17,174 nt of DNA from Verrucomicrobiota bacterium (GTDB taxonomy: Bacteria; Verrucomicrobiota; Verrucomicrobiia; Chthoniobacterales; UBA6821). Positions 1 to 7,841 of the stretch are shown here, in pieces; the first letter of the stretch is position 1, and each line of letters starts with the position of its first letter. Under the pieces are notes generated by a model, which was given only the letters and a program-made list of their open reading frames with translations, was not told where the DNA came from and did not search any database. The stretch lies in contig VHCR01000008.1 of the NCBI GenBank assembly GCA_016871655.1, positions 1 through 17,174 of the forward strand. The letters run 5' to 3'. A program made the position numbers and the translations under genes.

Positions 1-92
1 AAACTTCAAGTCTTCTCAAGTTTTTCTAGAAAATTTAGAAGTTGGGTCAACCTTTTTTTGAAAAAATATTCTCTGCAGCTAAGGCTTTTTTC

Positions 93-121
93 TTGAGACA
101 CAAAAATCTTCTTTTTAGACT
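93..121 (+). promoter_or_regulatory. Possible dnaA promoter
   Basis: TTGAGA at 93-98 and TAGACT at 116-121 are separated by 17 bases and lie just before the dnaA ATG at 134. They match the sigma-70 consensus at 5 of 6 and 4 of 6 positions. The leader before the ATG is pyrimidine-rich (cctccgccct) with no Shine-Dalgarno sequence. No good DnaA-box (TTATCCACA-like) is visible in the 133 bases upstream of dnaA, so I do not call an origin here. Confidence 0.35.
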
Positions 122-133
122 AACCTCCGCCCT

Positions 134-1483
134 ATGCATCTAAGTAATGAACAAATTTGGGATCAGCTTTCCGAACGCATCCGTCAGCGGATTAGTCCTG
201 ATGGCTATCGCCGCTGGTTTAGCGATGTCCATGTCAGTGATACCACCTCTGATTCCATCACGCTAAGTGTTCCCAACCCGATTCATCAATTTTTTATTGA
301 AAGCAATTATTCTGCTCTCCTCTCTTCTTCCATTGAGGAAATTTATGGCTCTTTTCGAACGCTTCATTTTATCCCTCGAGAGCTTCAAGAGCAGGAACAA
401 GAAACTCCAGCCGCTCCTCTTCCTTCTACCCATTCCAGCTCTTCCAAAAAATCAACCCACTCAACCGGTCTCAATCCTGCCTATACCTTCGAAAATTTCA
501 TTGTCGGCCCCAATAATCAATTTTCTCATGCAGCTGCTCTTGCAGTCGCTCAAGCACCGGCCCGCACTTATAACCCTCTCTTCATCTATGGCGAAAGCGG
601 CCTTGGAAAAACACACTTGTTACAGGCTATTGGCCACCGCATGCTCGCCAATAAAAAAGGGGCTAAAGTCATCTACCTTCGCAGTGAGCAATTCATCAAT
701 GAATTCATTGATGCGATTCAGCATGGAACCCTTTTTCAATTCAGAAAGCGCTATCGCCAAGCGGACATTTTAATGATTGATGACATCCAGTTTTTTGCTG
801 GCAAGGAACGCTCTCAAGAAGAGTTTTTCCATACTTTTGGAGCTCTCTACGACGGGCACAAGCAAATCGTTTTAACAAGCGATCGCCCTCCTAGTGAAAT
901 TGAAAAACTCGAAAAACGTCTTGTCTCTCGCTTCGAATGGGGCATGACTGCTGAAATCCAGCCTCCTGACATGGAGACCCGGATTGCAATCCTTCAAGGT
1001 AAAGCATCACAGCTTCAAATCAATATTGAGCCTTGGGTTTTAGAATGCATTGCAGAAAATATTCTTTCCGATGTTCGCCGTCTCGAAGGAGCTTTGATGC
1101 GCGTTGCCGCCTATAAATCCTTAAGCGGTAAGTCACTTTCTAAAGAATCGGTAGACCATCTCTTGCGTGACGTTTTCCAACAGCAAACTCGAAAAAACAT
1201 TACCGTTGATCAAATCCAAAAACGTGTTGCTGAACATTTTGATATTCGTCTTGCTGATATGTCGAGCAAACGTCGCCAAAATAGCGTTGCTTATCCGCGC
1301 CAAGTGGCCATGTATTTATCTCGTGAATTAACTTCCTCCACCCTCAAAGAAATTGGTGAATGTTTTGGTGGAAAAGACCACGGCACCGTCATTCATGCTT
1401 ATAAGCTGATTAAAAACCGTATGGAAAGCGATGCTTCCTTACGACATTTGATACGTCATCTTGATAAGCAACTGACCAAATAA
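134..1483 (+). CDS. dnaA: Chromosomal replication initiator protein DnaA
   Basis: DnaA binds origin DnaA-boxes and, as an ATP-dependent oligomer, opens the DNA for replication. The 449-residue protein is of normal length. Domain I spans about residues 1-80. A short Ser/Thr/Gln-rich linker (about 85-112) follows. The AAA+ domain begins at TFENFIVGPNNQF and carries Walker A GESGLGKT (153-160), Walker B around LMIDDIQ (213-219) and the arginine-containing KRLVSRFEWG segment (261-270). Domain IV ends with the DnaA signature FGGKDHGTV (411-419), a variant of the usual GGRDHTTV. dnaN follows after 9 bases, so the two are probably co-transcribed. The start chosen is the first ATG of the open frame and gives a normal domain I. 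There is no Shine-Dalgarno sequence. Identification is certain. Confidence 0.98.
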   Translation: MHLSNEQIWDQLSERIRQRISPDGYRRWFSDVHVSDTTSDSITLSVPNPIHQFFIESNYSALLSSSIEEIYGSFRTLHFIPRELQEQEQETPAAPLPSTHSSSSKKSTHSTGLNPAYTFENFIVGPNNQFSHAAALAVAQAPARTYNPLFIYGESGLGKTHLLQAIGHRMLANKKGAKVIYLRSEQFINEFIDAIQHGTLFQFRKRYRQADILMIDDIQFFAGKERSQEEFFHTFGALYDGHKQIVLTSDRPPSEIEKLEKRLVSRFEWGMTAEIQPPDMETRIAILQGKASQLQINIEPWVLECIAENILSDVRRLEGALMRVAAYKSLSGKSLSKESVDHLLRDVFQQQTRKNITVDQIQKRVAEHFDIRLADMSSKRRQNSVAYPRQVAMYLSRELTSSTLKEIGECFGGKDHGTVIHAYKLIKNRMESDASLRHLIRHLDKQLTK

Positions 1484-1492
1484 AACTCCTCC

Positions 1493-2608
1493 ATGAAATT
1501 CATCGTCACCAAGCAATCTCTGTTAGACGGACTGCAGCGCATTCAAAATATCATTAACAATCGCGTTACCCTTCCGATTCTTTCCAATGTACTGTTAGAA
1601 GTTTCTGAAAAAGGTCTTTCTCTAACAGCAACGGATCTTGAAGTCAGCATTCGGACACAAGTTCCTCTTGCCATGGTTGAGAAGCCAGGAACAACAACCT
1701 TGCCTGCACGTCGCTTGCTCTCGATTATCCGCGAGCTTCCAGCTGAGGAAATCTCCTTCGAAACAGATGCTCGCAACATCACCTCCATTCGCAGCGGTCC
1801 TAGCTTTTTCAAAGTTTTTGGATTGGCAAAAGATGAATTCCCAGCTTTTCCTTCCTCGGATGAAAAGCGTGGATTCACGATGACTCAACACGACCTTAAG
1901 GAAGGGCTTCACAAAACTTCCTACGCTATTTCCTTGGATGAATCACGCTACGTCCTCAACGGCGTTCTTTTTTCCTTCAAAGAAGGACGCCTGACATTGG
2001 TTGCCACTGATGGCCGCCGCCTTGCTCTCACCGATACTGAACTAGGAGAAATCAAATATCCTAGCGACCATGAATGCGATTTCATCATTCCAACAAAAGC
2101 AATCATTGAATTAGAGCGCCTTCTCGATGATGAAAAAGAAGTACGCTTGCATGTCGGAGAAAATCGCGTTTCCTTTGATTTGGGAACCTCTGTTTTGGCC
2201 ACGAAGCTTGTCGATGGAAAATATCCTAACTACCGCCAAGTCATTCCCTCAGAAACCGCTGAGCGTGTCGTTCTCGAGCGTGAAAATTTCTTCCAGTCAG
2301 TTCGACGCGTTGCCTTGCTTAGCAATGATAAGACTGGATCGATCTGCTTGAACTTTTCAGAGAATAATCTCGATATCACTTCCAACACCCCTGAAATTGG
2401 TGAAGCTAAAGAATCGTTAACCATTCCTTACAAAGGAAAAAATATTTCCATTTCGTTTAATCCTGACTTCTTAATGGATCCTCTCAAAAATCTCAATGAT
2501 GACACCATCATTCTGGAACTTATCGATGAAATGAGTCCCGGTGTCTTCAAGTTGAACTCGACACAACGATTCTTATACGTGCTGATGCCGATCAGAGTAT
2601 CTATTTAA
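1493..2608 (+). CDS. dnaN: DNA polymerase III sliding clamp, beta subunit
   Basis: The beta clamp is a ring-shaped dimer that tethers DNA polymerase III to its template and recruits repair and mismatch factors. The 371-residue length matches the family. The N-terminus (MKFIVTKQSLLDGLQRIQNII) and the segment VRSGPSFFKVFGLAKDEFPAFP-like around residues 101-120 are typical. LVATDGRRLAL (about 169-179) is the highly conserved clamp motif, and the C-terminus YVLMPIRVSI is the canonical end that lines the partner-binding pocket. The gene starts 9 bases after dnaA. recF, often the next gene, is absent; the following gene, tatD, runs in the opposite direction. The leader actcctcc before ATG is pyrimidine-rich and not a Shine-Dalgarno site. 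Confidence 0.98.
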   Translation: MKFIVTKQSLLDGLQRIQNIINNRVTLPILSNVLLEVSEKGLSLTATDLEVSIRTQVPLAMVEKPGTTTLPARRLLSIIRELPAEEISFETDARNITSIRSGPSFFKVFGLAKDEFPAFPSSDEKRGFTMTQHDLKEGLHKTSYAISLDESRYVLNGVLFSFKEGRLTLVATDGRRLALTDTELGEIKYPSDHECDFIIPTKAIIELERLLDDEKEVRLHVGENRVSFDLGTSVLATKLVDGKYPNYRQVIPSETAERVVLERENFFQSVRRVALLSNDKTGSICLNFSENNLDITSNTPEIGEAKESLTIPYKGKNISISFNPDFLMDPLKNLNDDTIILELIDEMSPGVFKLNSTQRFLYVLMPIRVSI

Positions 2609-3000
2609 TTTACAGGGATAGAAGGGGGATGGAAGCGATTATAGCCAATTTAAGGCCCCTATCTTTGCCAGGATTGGCTCCGGAGTGCGGAAAAAAGAGA
2701 GGTTTCTACAGAGAAGAAATCAAAATTAGCCTTTGATAAAAGTCGAAAGATTCATGGCAACTTGCTTGTTATAAGATTATTTTGCTAAAAATAGAAAACT
2801 TCACTTTCCAGGTATCCTCATAGCACCCCCTCAAAGATCAGGGCACCACGGGGCTCCTAGAGCGTTCCGGTAAAGGTGAAAGGGACAAAAAAACTCCTTC
2901 AGAAGCTCCAAAAGAGGAGAATGCCGTAAAGAAAGCCTTTTTTATTCATCTCTCCTATCCTTTCCATCGCTTCCATTTCTGTGAACCTCTTTTTTTCTTT
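2609..3000. other. Non-coding gap between dnaN and tatD with an inverted purine-rich repeat pair
   Basis: These 392 bases separate two convergent genes and hold no convincing reading frame or known RNA. Near the left edge (2612-2640) the plus strand has a purine-rich tract of GGGATAGAAG / GGGATGGAAGC type. Near the right edge (about 2944-2995) the same kind of tract occurs on the minus strand, in roughly 9-base units (AAGCGATGG, AAAGGATAG, GAGAGATGA). ATGGAAGCGAT at 2629-2639 is perfectly complementary to 2966-2976. The arms enclose about 300 bases of unrecognised sequence. I see no clear dnaN terminator; the T-run at 2938-2943 lacks a good stem. Confidence 0.4.
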
Positions 3001-3825
3001 CTATCTTTGTGAAGGAAATTTGAAAAAGCGCTCAGCAGTTTTGGTAGTAGCCTCAGCCACTTCCTCGAGCCTGAGACCTCGGACCTCCGCAATTTTTGCT
3101 GCAACCAGACGGGTGTGCCATGGCTCGGCACGTTCTCCACGATGAGGATCTGGAGCTAGGTAAGGACAATCGGTTTCGACCATGTAGGCGTTTGATGGCA
3201 CTACCATAGCGGTCTCACGAACAATTGGAGCATTTTTAAAAGTGACGATGCCGGTAAAAGAAATGAGATGGCCTAAAGCGATGACCTCTGCTGCTTGAGC
3301 CGGAGTTCCCCCAAAACAATGAAAAACGGCGCGCAGTTTTCCAGTATAAGGCTTCAAGATTTGCAACACCTTTTCCCATGCTGCTGTAGAGCCGACGACA
3401 TCACGCTGGTGCACAATGACATTGAGTCCAAGTTCGAGCGCAAGATCGAGCTGCTGTTGAAAAGCGATTGCTTGATCTTTTTTCCAAACATCGATTTCTT
3501 CCTGTGACATCTTTTCTTTCGGAGGATGAAAATAGTCGATGCCAATTTCTCCGATTGCTACGATCTTAGGATTTTGAGCCAGCTTTCGAAGTTCGGAAAT
3601 AAAATTTTCTTTTTCTTCATCAATCTCAGTGGGATGAATTCCGATGGCAGCAAAAACCGAGGAAAAGCGCTCTGCCAGAGCCAACACACGGCGGCTGCTT
3701 TCAATTCCTGTTCCAATCGAAATGATCCGCGTCACACCGGCATCGTGCGCACGTTGGACCACGGCAGACAAATCGTCTCTGAACTTGGGGTTATCTAAGT
3801 GAGCATGGGTTTCAATAAGGTGCAT
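3001..3825 (-). CDS. tatD: TatD-family metal-dependent deoxyribonuclease
   Basis: TatD proteins are TIM-barrel metal-dependent hydrolases with DNase activity, acting in the cytoplasm in DNA repair or quality control. The 274-residue length is usual. Metal ligands expected in the family are present: THAHLD (6-11), Glu93 in GEIGIDY (92-98), His139 (in VHQRD, where HSRD is more common), His169 (in FHCFGG), and Asp219 in ETDCPYLAP (217-225). IGIHP (61-65) is also characteristic. galE lies upstream on the same strand 69 bases away, so co-transcription is possible, though a hairpin sits between them. The ATG has no Shine-Dalgarno sequence. The stop sits at the edge of the purine-rich repeat arm downstream. 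Confidence 0.95.
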   Translation of the reverse strand: MHLIETHAHLDNPKFRDDLSAVVQRAHDAGVTRIISIGTGIESSRRVLALAERFSSVFAAIGIHPTEIDEEKENFISELRKLAQNPKIVAIGEIGIDYFHPPKEKMSQEEIDVWKKDQAIAFQQQLDLALELGLNVIVHQRDVVGSTAAWEKVLQILKPYTGKLRAVFHCFGGTPAQAAEVIALGHLISFTGIVTFKNAPIVRETAMVVPSNAYMVETDCPYLAPDPHRGERAEPWHTRLVAAKIAEVRGLRLEEVAEATTKTAERFFKFPSQR

Positions 3826-3843
3826 AATTCAGGCTACAAGATG

Positions 3844-3898
3844 CAGGAAAAAATTATAGCCATTTTGAAATAGAAATTTTGCATTCTTTTGTGGCTAT
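3844..3898 (-). terminator. Weak intrinsic terminator after galE
   Basis: Read on the minus strand, ATAGCCA (3898-3892, including the galE stop) can pair with TGGCTAT (3862-3856) and is followed by AATTTTTT. The 7-bp stem encloses a loop of 29 bases, so this is a weak candidate. It could alternatively leave tatD transcribed as read-through from galE. Confidence 0.35.
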
Positions 3899-4878
3899 TC
3901 TTTTCGCTGGTCATATCCATGTGGATGCTTTTGATGCCAAGCCCAGGCGCTTTTCACAATCTCTTCAATATTTTGAAAACGAGGGTTCCAACCTAACTCA
4001 TTTTTAATTTTATCCGAACTACCAATAAGTCGGGGAGGATCTCCTGGACGGCGGGGTTTTTCAACAACGGGAATTGCATGCCCCGTCACACGACGACAAC
4101 ACTCAATGACTTCTTTAACAGAAGTACCTCCACCTGTCCCAAGATTATAAAAAGCACTCTGATTTGCCTTCAGCGCTAATAAATGAGCCTGCGCTAAATC
4201 GAGAATGTGAATGTAGTCCCGGATGCAACTCCCATCAGGAGTTTCGTAGTCCGTGCCATAAATTTCTACGGCTTCTTTCTGACCAAGAGCAACTTTGAGG
4301 ACATTAGGGATCAAGTGTGTTTCGATGCGATGGTCTTCTCCAAAGTTTTTACTCGCACCTGCAGCATTGAAATAACGCAATGCCACAAAAGTTATCTCGT
4401 GAATGTTTCCATACCACTTCAAAATTTGTTCAAACATTAATTTTGATTCACCATAAGGATTAATGGGTCTTTGAGGCATCGTCTCATCAATCGGCATGCG
4501 GTCAGGAACTCCAAAGGTCGCACAGGTTGAGGAAAAAACAAAACGTTTCACTCCTTCTGCGACCATCGCATCGAGCAAGTTCAATCCAGCAGCGACATTA
4601 TTTTGAAAATATTTTGAAGGATTGACCATCGATTCTCCTACAAGTGCATTGGCTGCGAAATGCATGACGGCACTCGCCTGGGAAACATGGAGGGCTCGCT
4701 GAACTGAGTCACGGTCCGCTAAGTCTCCTTGAAAAAATCGCGCACGTGGATCAATGGCAGCACGATGTCCTTCACTTAAATTATCAAAGACAGCTACACA
4801 ATATCCTGCATTGAGCAGCTCTTCTGTGCAGATACTGCCGATGTAGCCTGCACCTCCTGTCACAAAAATAGTTTCCAT
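3895..4878 (-). CDS. galE: UDP-glucose 4-epimerase
   Basis: GalE interconverts UDP-glucose and UDP-galactose using tightly bound NAD, feeding galactose metabolism and cell-envelope glycan synthesis. The 327-residue protein is an extended short-chain dehydrogenase. It shows GGAGYIGS (8-15) for NAD binding, the catalytic Ser/Thr region SSTCATFG (116-123), and Tyr142xxxLys146 in YGESK. Downstream, RYFNAAGAS, LIPNVL and the C-terminal RPGDPPRL are typical of true GalE proteins. No other sugar genes are adjacent. The short AT-rich region upstream contains TATCAT about 12 bases before the ATG with a weak TCGACT 17 bases further up, a possible promoter. No Shine-Dalgarno sequence precedes the ATG. 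Confidence 0.95.
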   Translation of the reverse strand: METIFVTGGAGYIGSICTEELLNAGYCVAVFDNLSEGHRAAIDPRARFFQGDLADRDSVQRALHVSQASAVMHFAANALVGESMVNPSKYFQNNVAAGLNLLDAMVAEGVKRFVFSSTCATFGVPDRMPIDETMPQRPINPYGESKLMFEQILKWYGNIHEITFVALRYFNAAGASKNFGEDHRIETHLIPNVLKVALGQKEAVEIYGTDYETPDGSCIRDYIHILDLAQAHLLALKANQSAFYNLGTGGGTSVKEVIECCRRVTGHAIPVVEKPRRPGDPPRLIGSSDKIKNELGWNPRFQNIEEIVKSAWAWHQKHPHGYDQRKE

Positions 4879-4942
4879 AGGAAAATGATACTTGATGTTT
4901 ACAGTAAAGTCGAAAAAGATTTAGTTTAGTTATTTTTCATTC

Positions 4943-5014
4943 ACCCGGATATTTTAGAGCGAATCGTCGCGAGGTGCAGCACAGCGTGATGCATTCACGG
5001 TAACATACTCGGGT
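4943..5014. repeat. Palindromic repeat, copy 1 of the ACCCGGATATTT family
   Basis: The stretch begins ACCCGGATAT and ends ATACTCGGGT, which are imperfect inverted ends, and contains the core GAATCGTCGC at 4961-4970. The first 20 bases match the copy at 9842-9896 in 17 of 20 positions, and the core is present there exactly on the other strand. It lies between the divergent galE and nitroreductase genes, ending 15 bases before the latter's ATG. Confidence 0.6.
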
Positions 5015-5029
5015 TAAACCAACTTTTCT

Positions 5030-5632
5030 ATGAACACTTTTGATGCTATTCACGCCCGCCGTGCTGTTAAAAAATTCGATCCGCACCACAAGATGTCGGA
5101 AGAGGAAATTCATCAACTCCTCTCGTTAGCCTTGGAAGCTCCAACTGCTTTCAATATTCAAAACTGGCGCTTCTTGCTCGTACAAGATCCAGAAATTCGC
5201 AAACAAGTCCGCGCAGCAGCCTGGAATCAAGAACAAGTAACCGATGCCTCCCTCCTTATCATCATATGTGCTGATCTCTCTGCATGGAAAAACAATCCTG
5301 AACGCTACTGGGCAAATGCCACACAAGCCACTCGGGATTTTATTCTCCCTGCGATTCATGATTACTACGATGGAAAACCACAAGTCATCCGAGATGAAGC
5401 CATGCGTTCTTGTGGACTAGCGGGGCAGACAATCATGCTTGCTGCAAAAGCCATGGGCCTTGATTCCTGTCCGATGGATGGATTTGATTTTAATGCTGTG
5501 GGAAAAATTATTCATCTTCCCGAAGACCATGTCATCAGCTTCATGATTGCTGTTGGAAAAAAAACCGTAGAGCCTCATTCTAAGCCAGGCCAACTGCCTT
5601 ACGCGGAGATTGTGAAGATCGACCGATTTTAG
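5030..5632 (+). CDS. Nitroreductase-family FMN-dependent oxidoreductase
   Basis: Members of this family are homodimeric FMN enzymes that use NAD(P)H to reduce nitro compounds, quinones or flavins in the cytoplasm. The 200-residue length is normal. The N-terminal ARRAVKKFDP (9-18) is the phosphate-binding segment for FMN. EAPTAFNIQNWRFLLV (about 37-52) corresponds to the usual APSxxNxQPWRF motif, with Ile-Gln-Asn in place of Gln-Pro. AGQTIMLAAKAMGLDSCPMDGFD (about 130-152) is the conserved dimer/FMN helix region. The physiological substrate cannot be read from sequence. It is the only rightward gene after dnaN and stands alone between repeats. No Shine-Dalgarno sequence is present. Confidence 0.9.
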   Translation: MNTFDAIHARRAVKKFDPHHKMSEEEIHQLLSLALEAPTAFNIQNWRFLLVQDPEIRKQVRAAAWNQEQVTDASLLIIICADLSAWKNNPERYWANATQATRDFILPAIHDYYDGKPQVIRDEAMRSCGLAGQTIMLAAKAMGLDSCPMDGFDFNAVGKIIHLPEDHVISFMIAVGKKTVEPHSKPGQLPYAEIVKIDRF

Positions 5633-5680
5633 AAAATTTAGGACACCTAAAAAATAGAACGTGTTCACAACTTCTTAAAA

Positions 5681-5972
5681 GTATCCGTTCATACAATGGC
5701 GTCAACTTAACAACCTCAGCAGAAGAAATTCACCACAAAGAACACAAAAGATTTTTTTTATAAAAAAATCTAAGGCTTTGAGAGTAACAATCACACACCA
5801 GCTTGAAAGTTAAAAACTTGTAATCATAAAATTGAAAAAACTTCACTTTTTAACACTTAGATTTTTTCTATGGAAAAAATCTTTTTGTGATCTTTGTGTG
5901 CGGCTCAAGCCGCTTTGCGATCTTTGTGGTTAAATCCATTGCTTAAGTTGACGGCATTAGCTGAACGGTTAC
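5681..5972. repeat. Long nested palindromic element
   Basis: Most of the 450-base gap between the nitroreductase and P-II genes is a nested inverted repeat. The outer arms are 5681-5710 and 5943-5972; the right arm's reverse complement matches the left at roughly 24 of 30 positions, including 14 of 15 over TGGCGTCAACTTAA and its mate. Inner arms pair CCACAAAGAACACAAAAGAT (from 5732) with the mirrored TCTTTTTGTGATCTTTGTG (around 5880-5899). AAATCTAAG (near 5765) pairs with CTTAGATTT (near 5856). The right inner arm carries an extra hairpin GCGGCTcaAGCCGC (5900-5913) flanked by a duplicated GATCTTTGTG. No protein is encoded; this looks like a non-autonomous repeat of MITE type. Confidence 0.6.
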
Positions 5973-6067
5973 GTTTAAGTTTAAGTTCCGTGCGCTTCGC
6001 GAATAAAAAATTTTTACTTTTTCGCCGAAGGCGAGTCGTAACTTCAACTTCAACTTTTCACTTAAAC
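5973..6067. repeat. Hairpin element with hexamer-repeat arms
   Basis: Directly abutting the previous element, GTTTAAGTTTAAGTT (5973-5987) is complementary at 13 of 15 positions to AACTTCAACTTCAAC (6040-6054); both arms are 6-base period repeats. Between them are short GC hairpins, including TCGCCgaaGGCGA at about 6022-6034 and a smaller one at GCGCTTCGCG. The element ends 14 bases from the P-II stop codon. It is not coding. Confidence 0.5.
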
Positions 6068-6081
6068 TGCTCGTGAAGCAG

Positions 6082-6472
<391 letters not shown>

Positions 6473-6485
6473 TGGTCCTTTTTTA

Positions 6486-6523
6486 CAAAAAAAAGGCGCT
6501 AGAAAAATTCTAGCGCTTTTTTT
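6486..6523 (-). terminator. Intrinsic terminator of omp1 (family copy 1)
   Basis: A perfect 9-bp stem GCGCTAGAA / TTCTAGCGC (6496-6504 with 6508-6516) has a 3-base loop and is flanked by A-runs on one side and T-runs on the other. It should work in both directions but lies 19 bases after the stop of the leftward outer-membrane protein gene. It shares its design with the hairpins at 7137-7171 and 9787-9818. Confidence 0.85.
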
Positions 6524-6541
6524 CATAAATATTAATCAGCT

Positions 6542-7093
6542 TTAAAAATTGACACGAATACCAACACGTGGCAATGCCATCGTTAAACCATTATTCCCAT
6601 AAAGCCAACGACAATCAGCAAAGAATCCAGCGTGAGGAAGAACGCGCCATTCAAGACCGCCGCCAACGTTGCCGTCACCTTGAGAAGCAGGTCCCCAATG
6701 TGCACCACCACCAACCATGACATAGGGCGCAAGGTTCCAAGAACAGACCGGATAACGTAGAAGAAGATCAGCTTGGAGGGTATCAAAAGCTTGGAGGCCA
6801 TCAAAACCACTCAGGCCAGCGTTTCTTTGACTACCAACAGAATTATCAATACCAATACCAAGATATTCTGTGAAAAAATAGTTTACTCCCCAGTTACCAC
6901 CGAGGGCTTGCTTGCCTTGCCCATTGTAAACTCCAGCAGCACCAACAGTCGAAGCATCGATCTGCCACTCATGTGCACGGAACCGACAATCATCAGCCGG
7001 TACTACGACTTTTTTAGAACTGACTGTTTCTCCTGCAAAGGAAACGGTAGCCGTTGCAAGAACTAGGGTAAGAAGAGATAATATTTTTTTCAT
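6542..7093 (-). CDS. Small outer-membrane beta-barrel protein, paralogue 1
   Basis: A 183-residue secreted protein of unassigned function. MKKILSLLTLVLATATVSFAGE is a signal peptide with likely cleavage after SFA. An upstream in-frame ATG at 7132 would add 13 residues before it and is rejected because the paralogue starts at the equivalent of 7093. The mature part shows alternating glycine-rich, aromatic strands (NWGVNYFFTEYLGIGI, LAPYVMVGGGAHWGP, NVGGGLEWR) and ends in RVNF with a terminal Phe, the usual signal for outer-membrane barrel assembly. This suggests a small, perhaps eight-stranded, porin-like barrel. Three cysteines (DDCRFR, CSWNL, DCRWLY) are shared with the paralogue next door at 7217-7771. 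The two genes are tandem, each with its own terminator. Confidence 0.85.
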   Translation of the reverse strand: MKKILSLLTLVLATATVSFAGETVSSKKVVVPADDCRFRAHEWQIDASTVGAAGVYNGQGKQALGGNWGVNYFFTEYLGIGIDNSVGSQRNAGLSGFDGLQAFDTLQADLLLRYPVCSWNLAPYVMVGGGAHWGPASQGDGNVGGGLEWRVLPHAGFFADCRWLYGNNGLTMALPRVGIRVNF

Positions 7094-7136
7094 AGGATCA
7101 GCAAATGGTATTGTCAGCAGAAAAAAAAGCAAGGCA

Positions 7137-7171
7137 TAAAAAAACGGCGCTGAAAAATTCAGCGCCGTTTT
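7137..7171 (-). terminator. Intrinsic terminator of omp2 (family copy 2)
   Basis: A perfect 14-bp stem pairs 7141-7154 (AAAACGGCGCTGAA) with 7158-7171 (TTCAGCGCCGTTTT) around a 3-base loop. On the minus strand it ends in a run of seven T. It follows omp2 and separates it from omp1, so the two paralogues are probably separate transcription units. The loop-proximal GAAAAAT and the GCGCT/AGCGC stem are shared with the other two copies. Confidence 0.9.
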
Positions 7172-7216
7172 ATAAACAAACTATTCCAAACTTTCTTAAT
7201 TAAAGAAGGATTAAGA

Positions 7217-7771
7217 TTAGAAGTTGAAGCGAAGGCCAACGCGAGGATAAGCCATGCTAAGATTACCATTAGGTGCACCTGTACCATAGAGCCAACGGCA
7301 GTCTGCAAAGAGACCAACGTGTTGAGCAAAACGCCACTCGACACCACCACCAACATTACCATCACCTTGAGAAGCAGGACCCCAGCTAGCACCGCCACCA
7401 ACCATCACGTAAGGAGCAAGGTTCCAAGCGCAAATTGGGTAACGAAGGAGAAGATCAGCTTGAAGGCTATCAACCCCAACAGCACCAGCACCGCTCCATG
7501 GCCAAAAACCACCAACGGAGTCATCGATACCAACACCGATGTATTTAGTGAAGAAGTAGTTGACTCCTAAATTTCCACCAACTCCTCCACCGCTCTTGTT
7601 GTTATAGTTTCCGCCAGCACCTTGGACAGAGGCATCTACTTGCCATTCGTTAGCACGGAAGCGGCAGTCGTCTGCAGGAACAACGACTTTTTTAGAACTG
7701 ACTGTTTCTCCTGCAAACGACGTAACAGCCGTTGCAAGAACAAGCGCGATTAGTGATAATGTTTTGTTCAT
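7217..7771 (-). CDS. Small outer-membrane beta-barrel protein, paralogue 2
   Basis: A 184-residue paralogue of the 6542-7093 product. The signal peptide MNKTLSLIALVLATAVTSFAGE is followed by the block ETVSSKKVVVPADDCRFRA, which is identical in both proteins. Later matches include QADLLLRYP, WNLAPYVMVGGGA, WGPASQGDGNVGGG and FADCRWLYG. The C-terminus RFNF again ends in Phe. Differences concentrate between about residues 50 and 105, which probably form surface loops (for example FWPWSGAGAVG here). Three cysteines are conserved between the two proteins. No domain name can be assigned beyond outer-membrane beta-barrel. A sigma-70 promoter lies upstream at 7810-7838, and a strong terminator follows the stop. 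Confidence 0.85.
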   Translation of the reverse strand: MNKTLSLIALVLATAVTSFAGETVSSKKVVVPADDCRFRANEWQVDASVQGAGGNYNNKSGGGVGGNLGVNYFFTKYIGVGIDDSVGGFWPWSGAGAVGVDSLQADLLLRYPICAWNLAPYVMVGGGASWGPASQGDGNVGGGVEWRFAQHVGLFADCRWLYGTGAPNGNLSMAYPRVGLRFNF

Positions 7772-7809
7772 AGTTTAATTGGTTTGTGAAATAAGAATGT
7801 TAGAGCTCT

Positions 7810-7838
7810 TTGATAAAGGGATAATGCGACAGAGTCAA
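7810..7838 (-). promoter_or_regulatory. Probable omp2 promoter
   Basis: On the minus strand, TTGACT (7838-7833) and TATCAA (7815-7810) are spaced by 17 bases, 38 bases before the ATG. The -35 matches 5 of 6 and the -10 matches 4 of 6 consensus positions. It begins just after the scpB stop codon, supporting an independent transcript for omp2. Confidence 0.5.
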
Positions 7839-7841
7839 TAG

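Noticed and set aside
1..133. Replication origin upstream of dnaA
   Set aside because: The stretch is AT-rich and short, but no DnaA-box cluster is visible, and the window begins too close to judge.
267..773. Rightward open frame inside dnaA
   Set aside because: It overlaps the conserved DnaA frame, its translation shows no recognisable domain, and its length fits a shadow frame.
2841..2935. Small structured RNA such as SRP RNA, tmRNA or RNase P RNA between dnaN and tatD
   Set aside because: Local hairpins such as GCTCctaGAGC exist, but none of the conserved core sequences of these RNAs was found.
7094..7132. Earlier start for omp1 at 7132
   Set aside because: It would place 13 residues before a good signal peptide, and the paralogue starts at the position equivalent to 7093.
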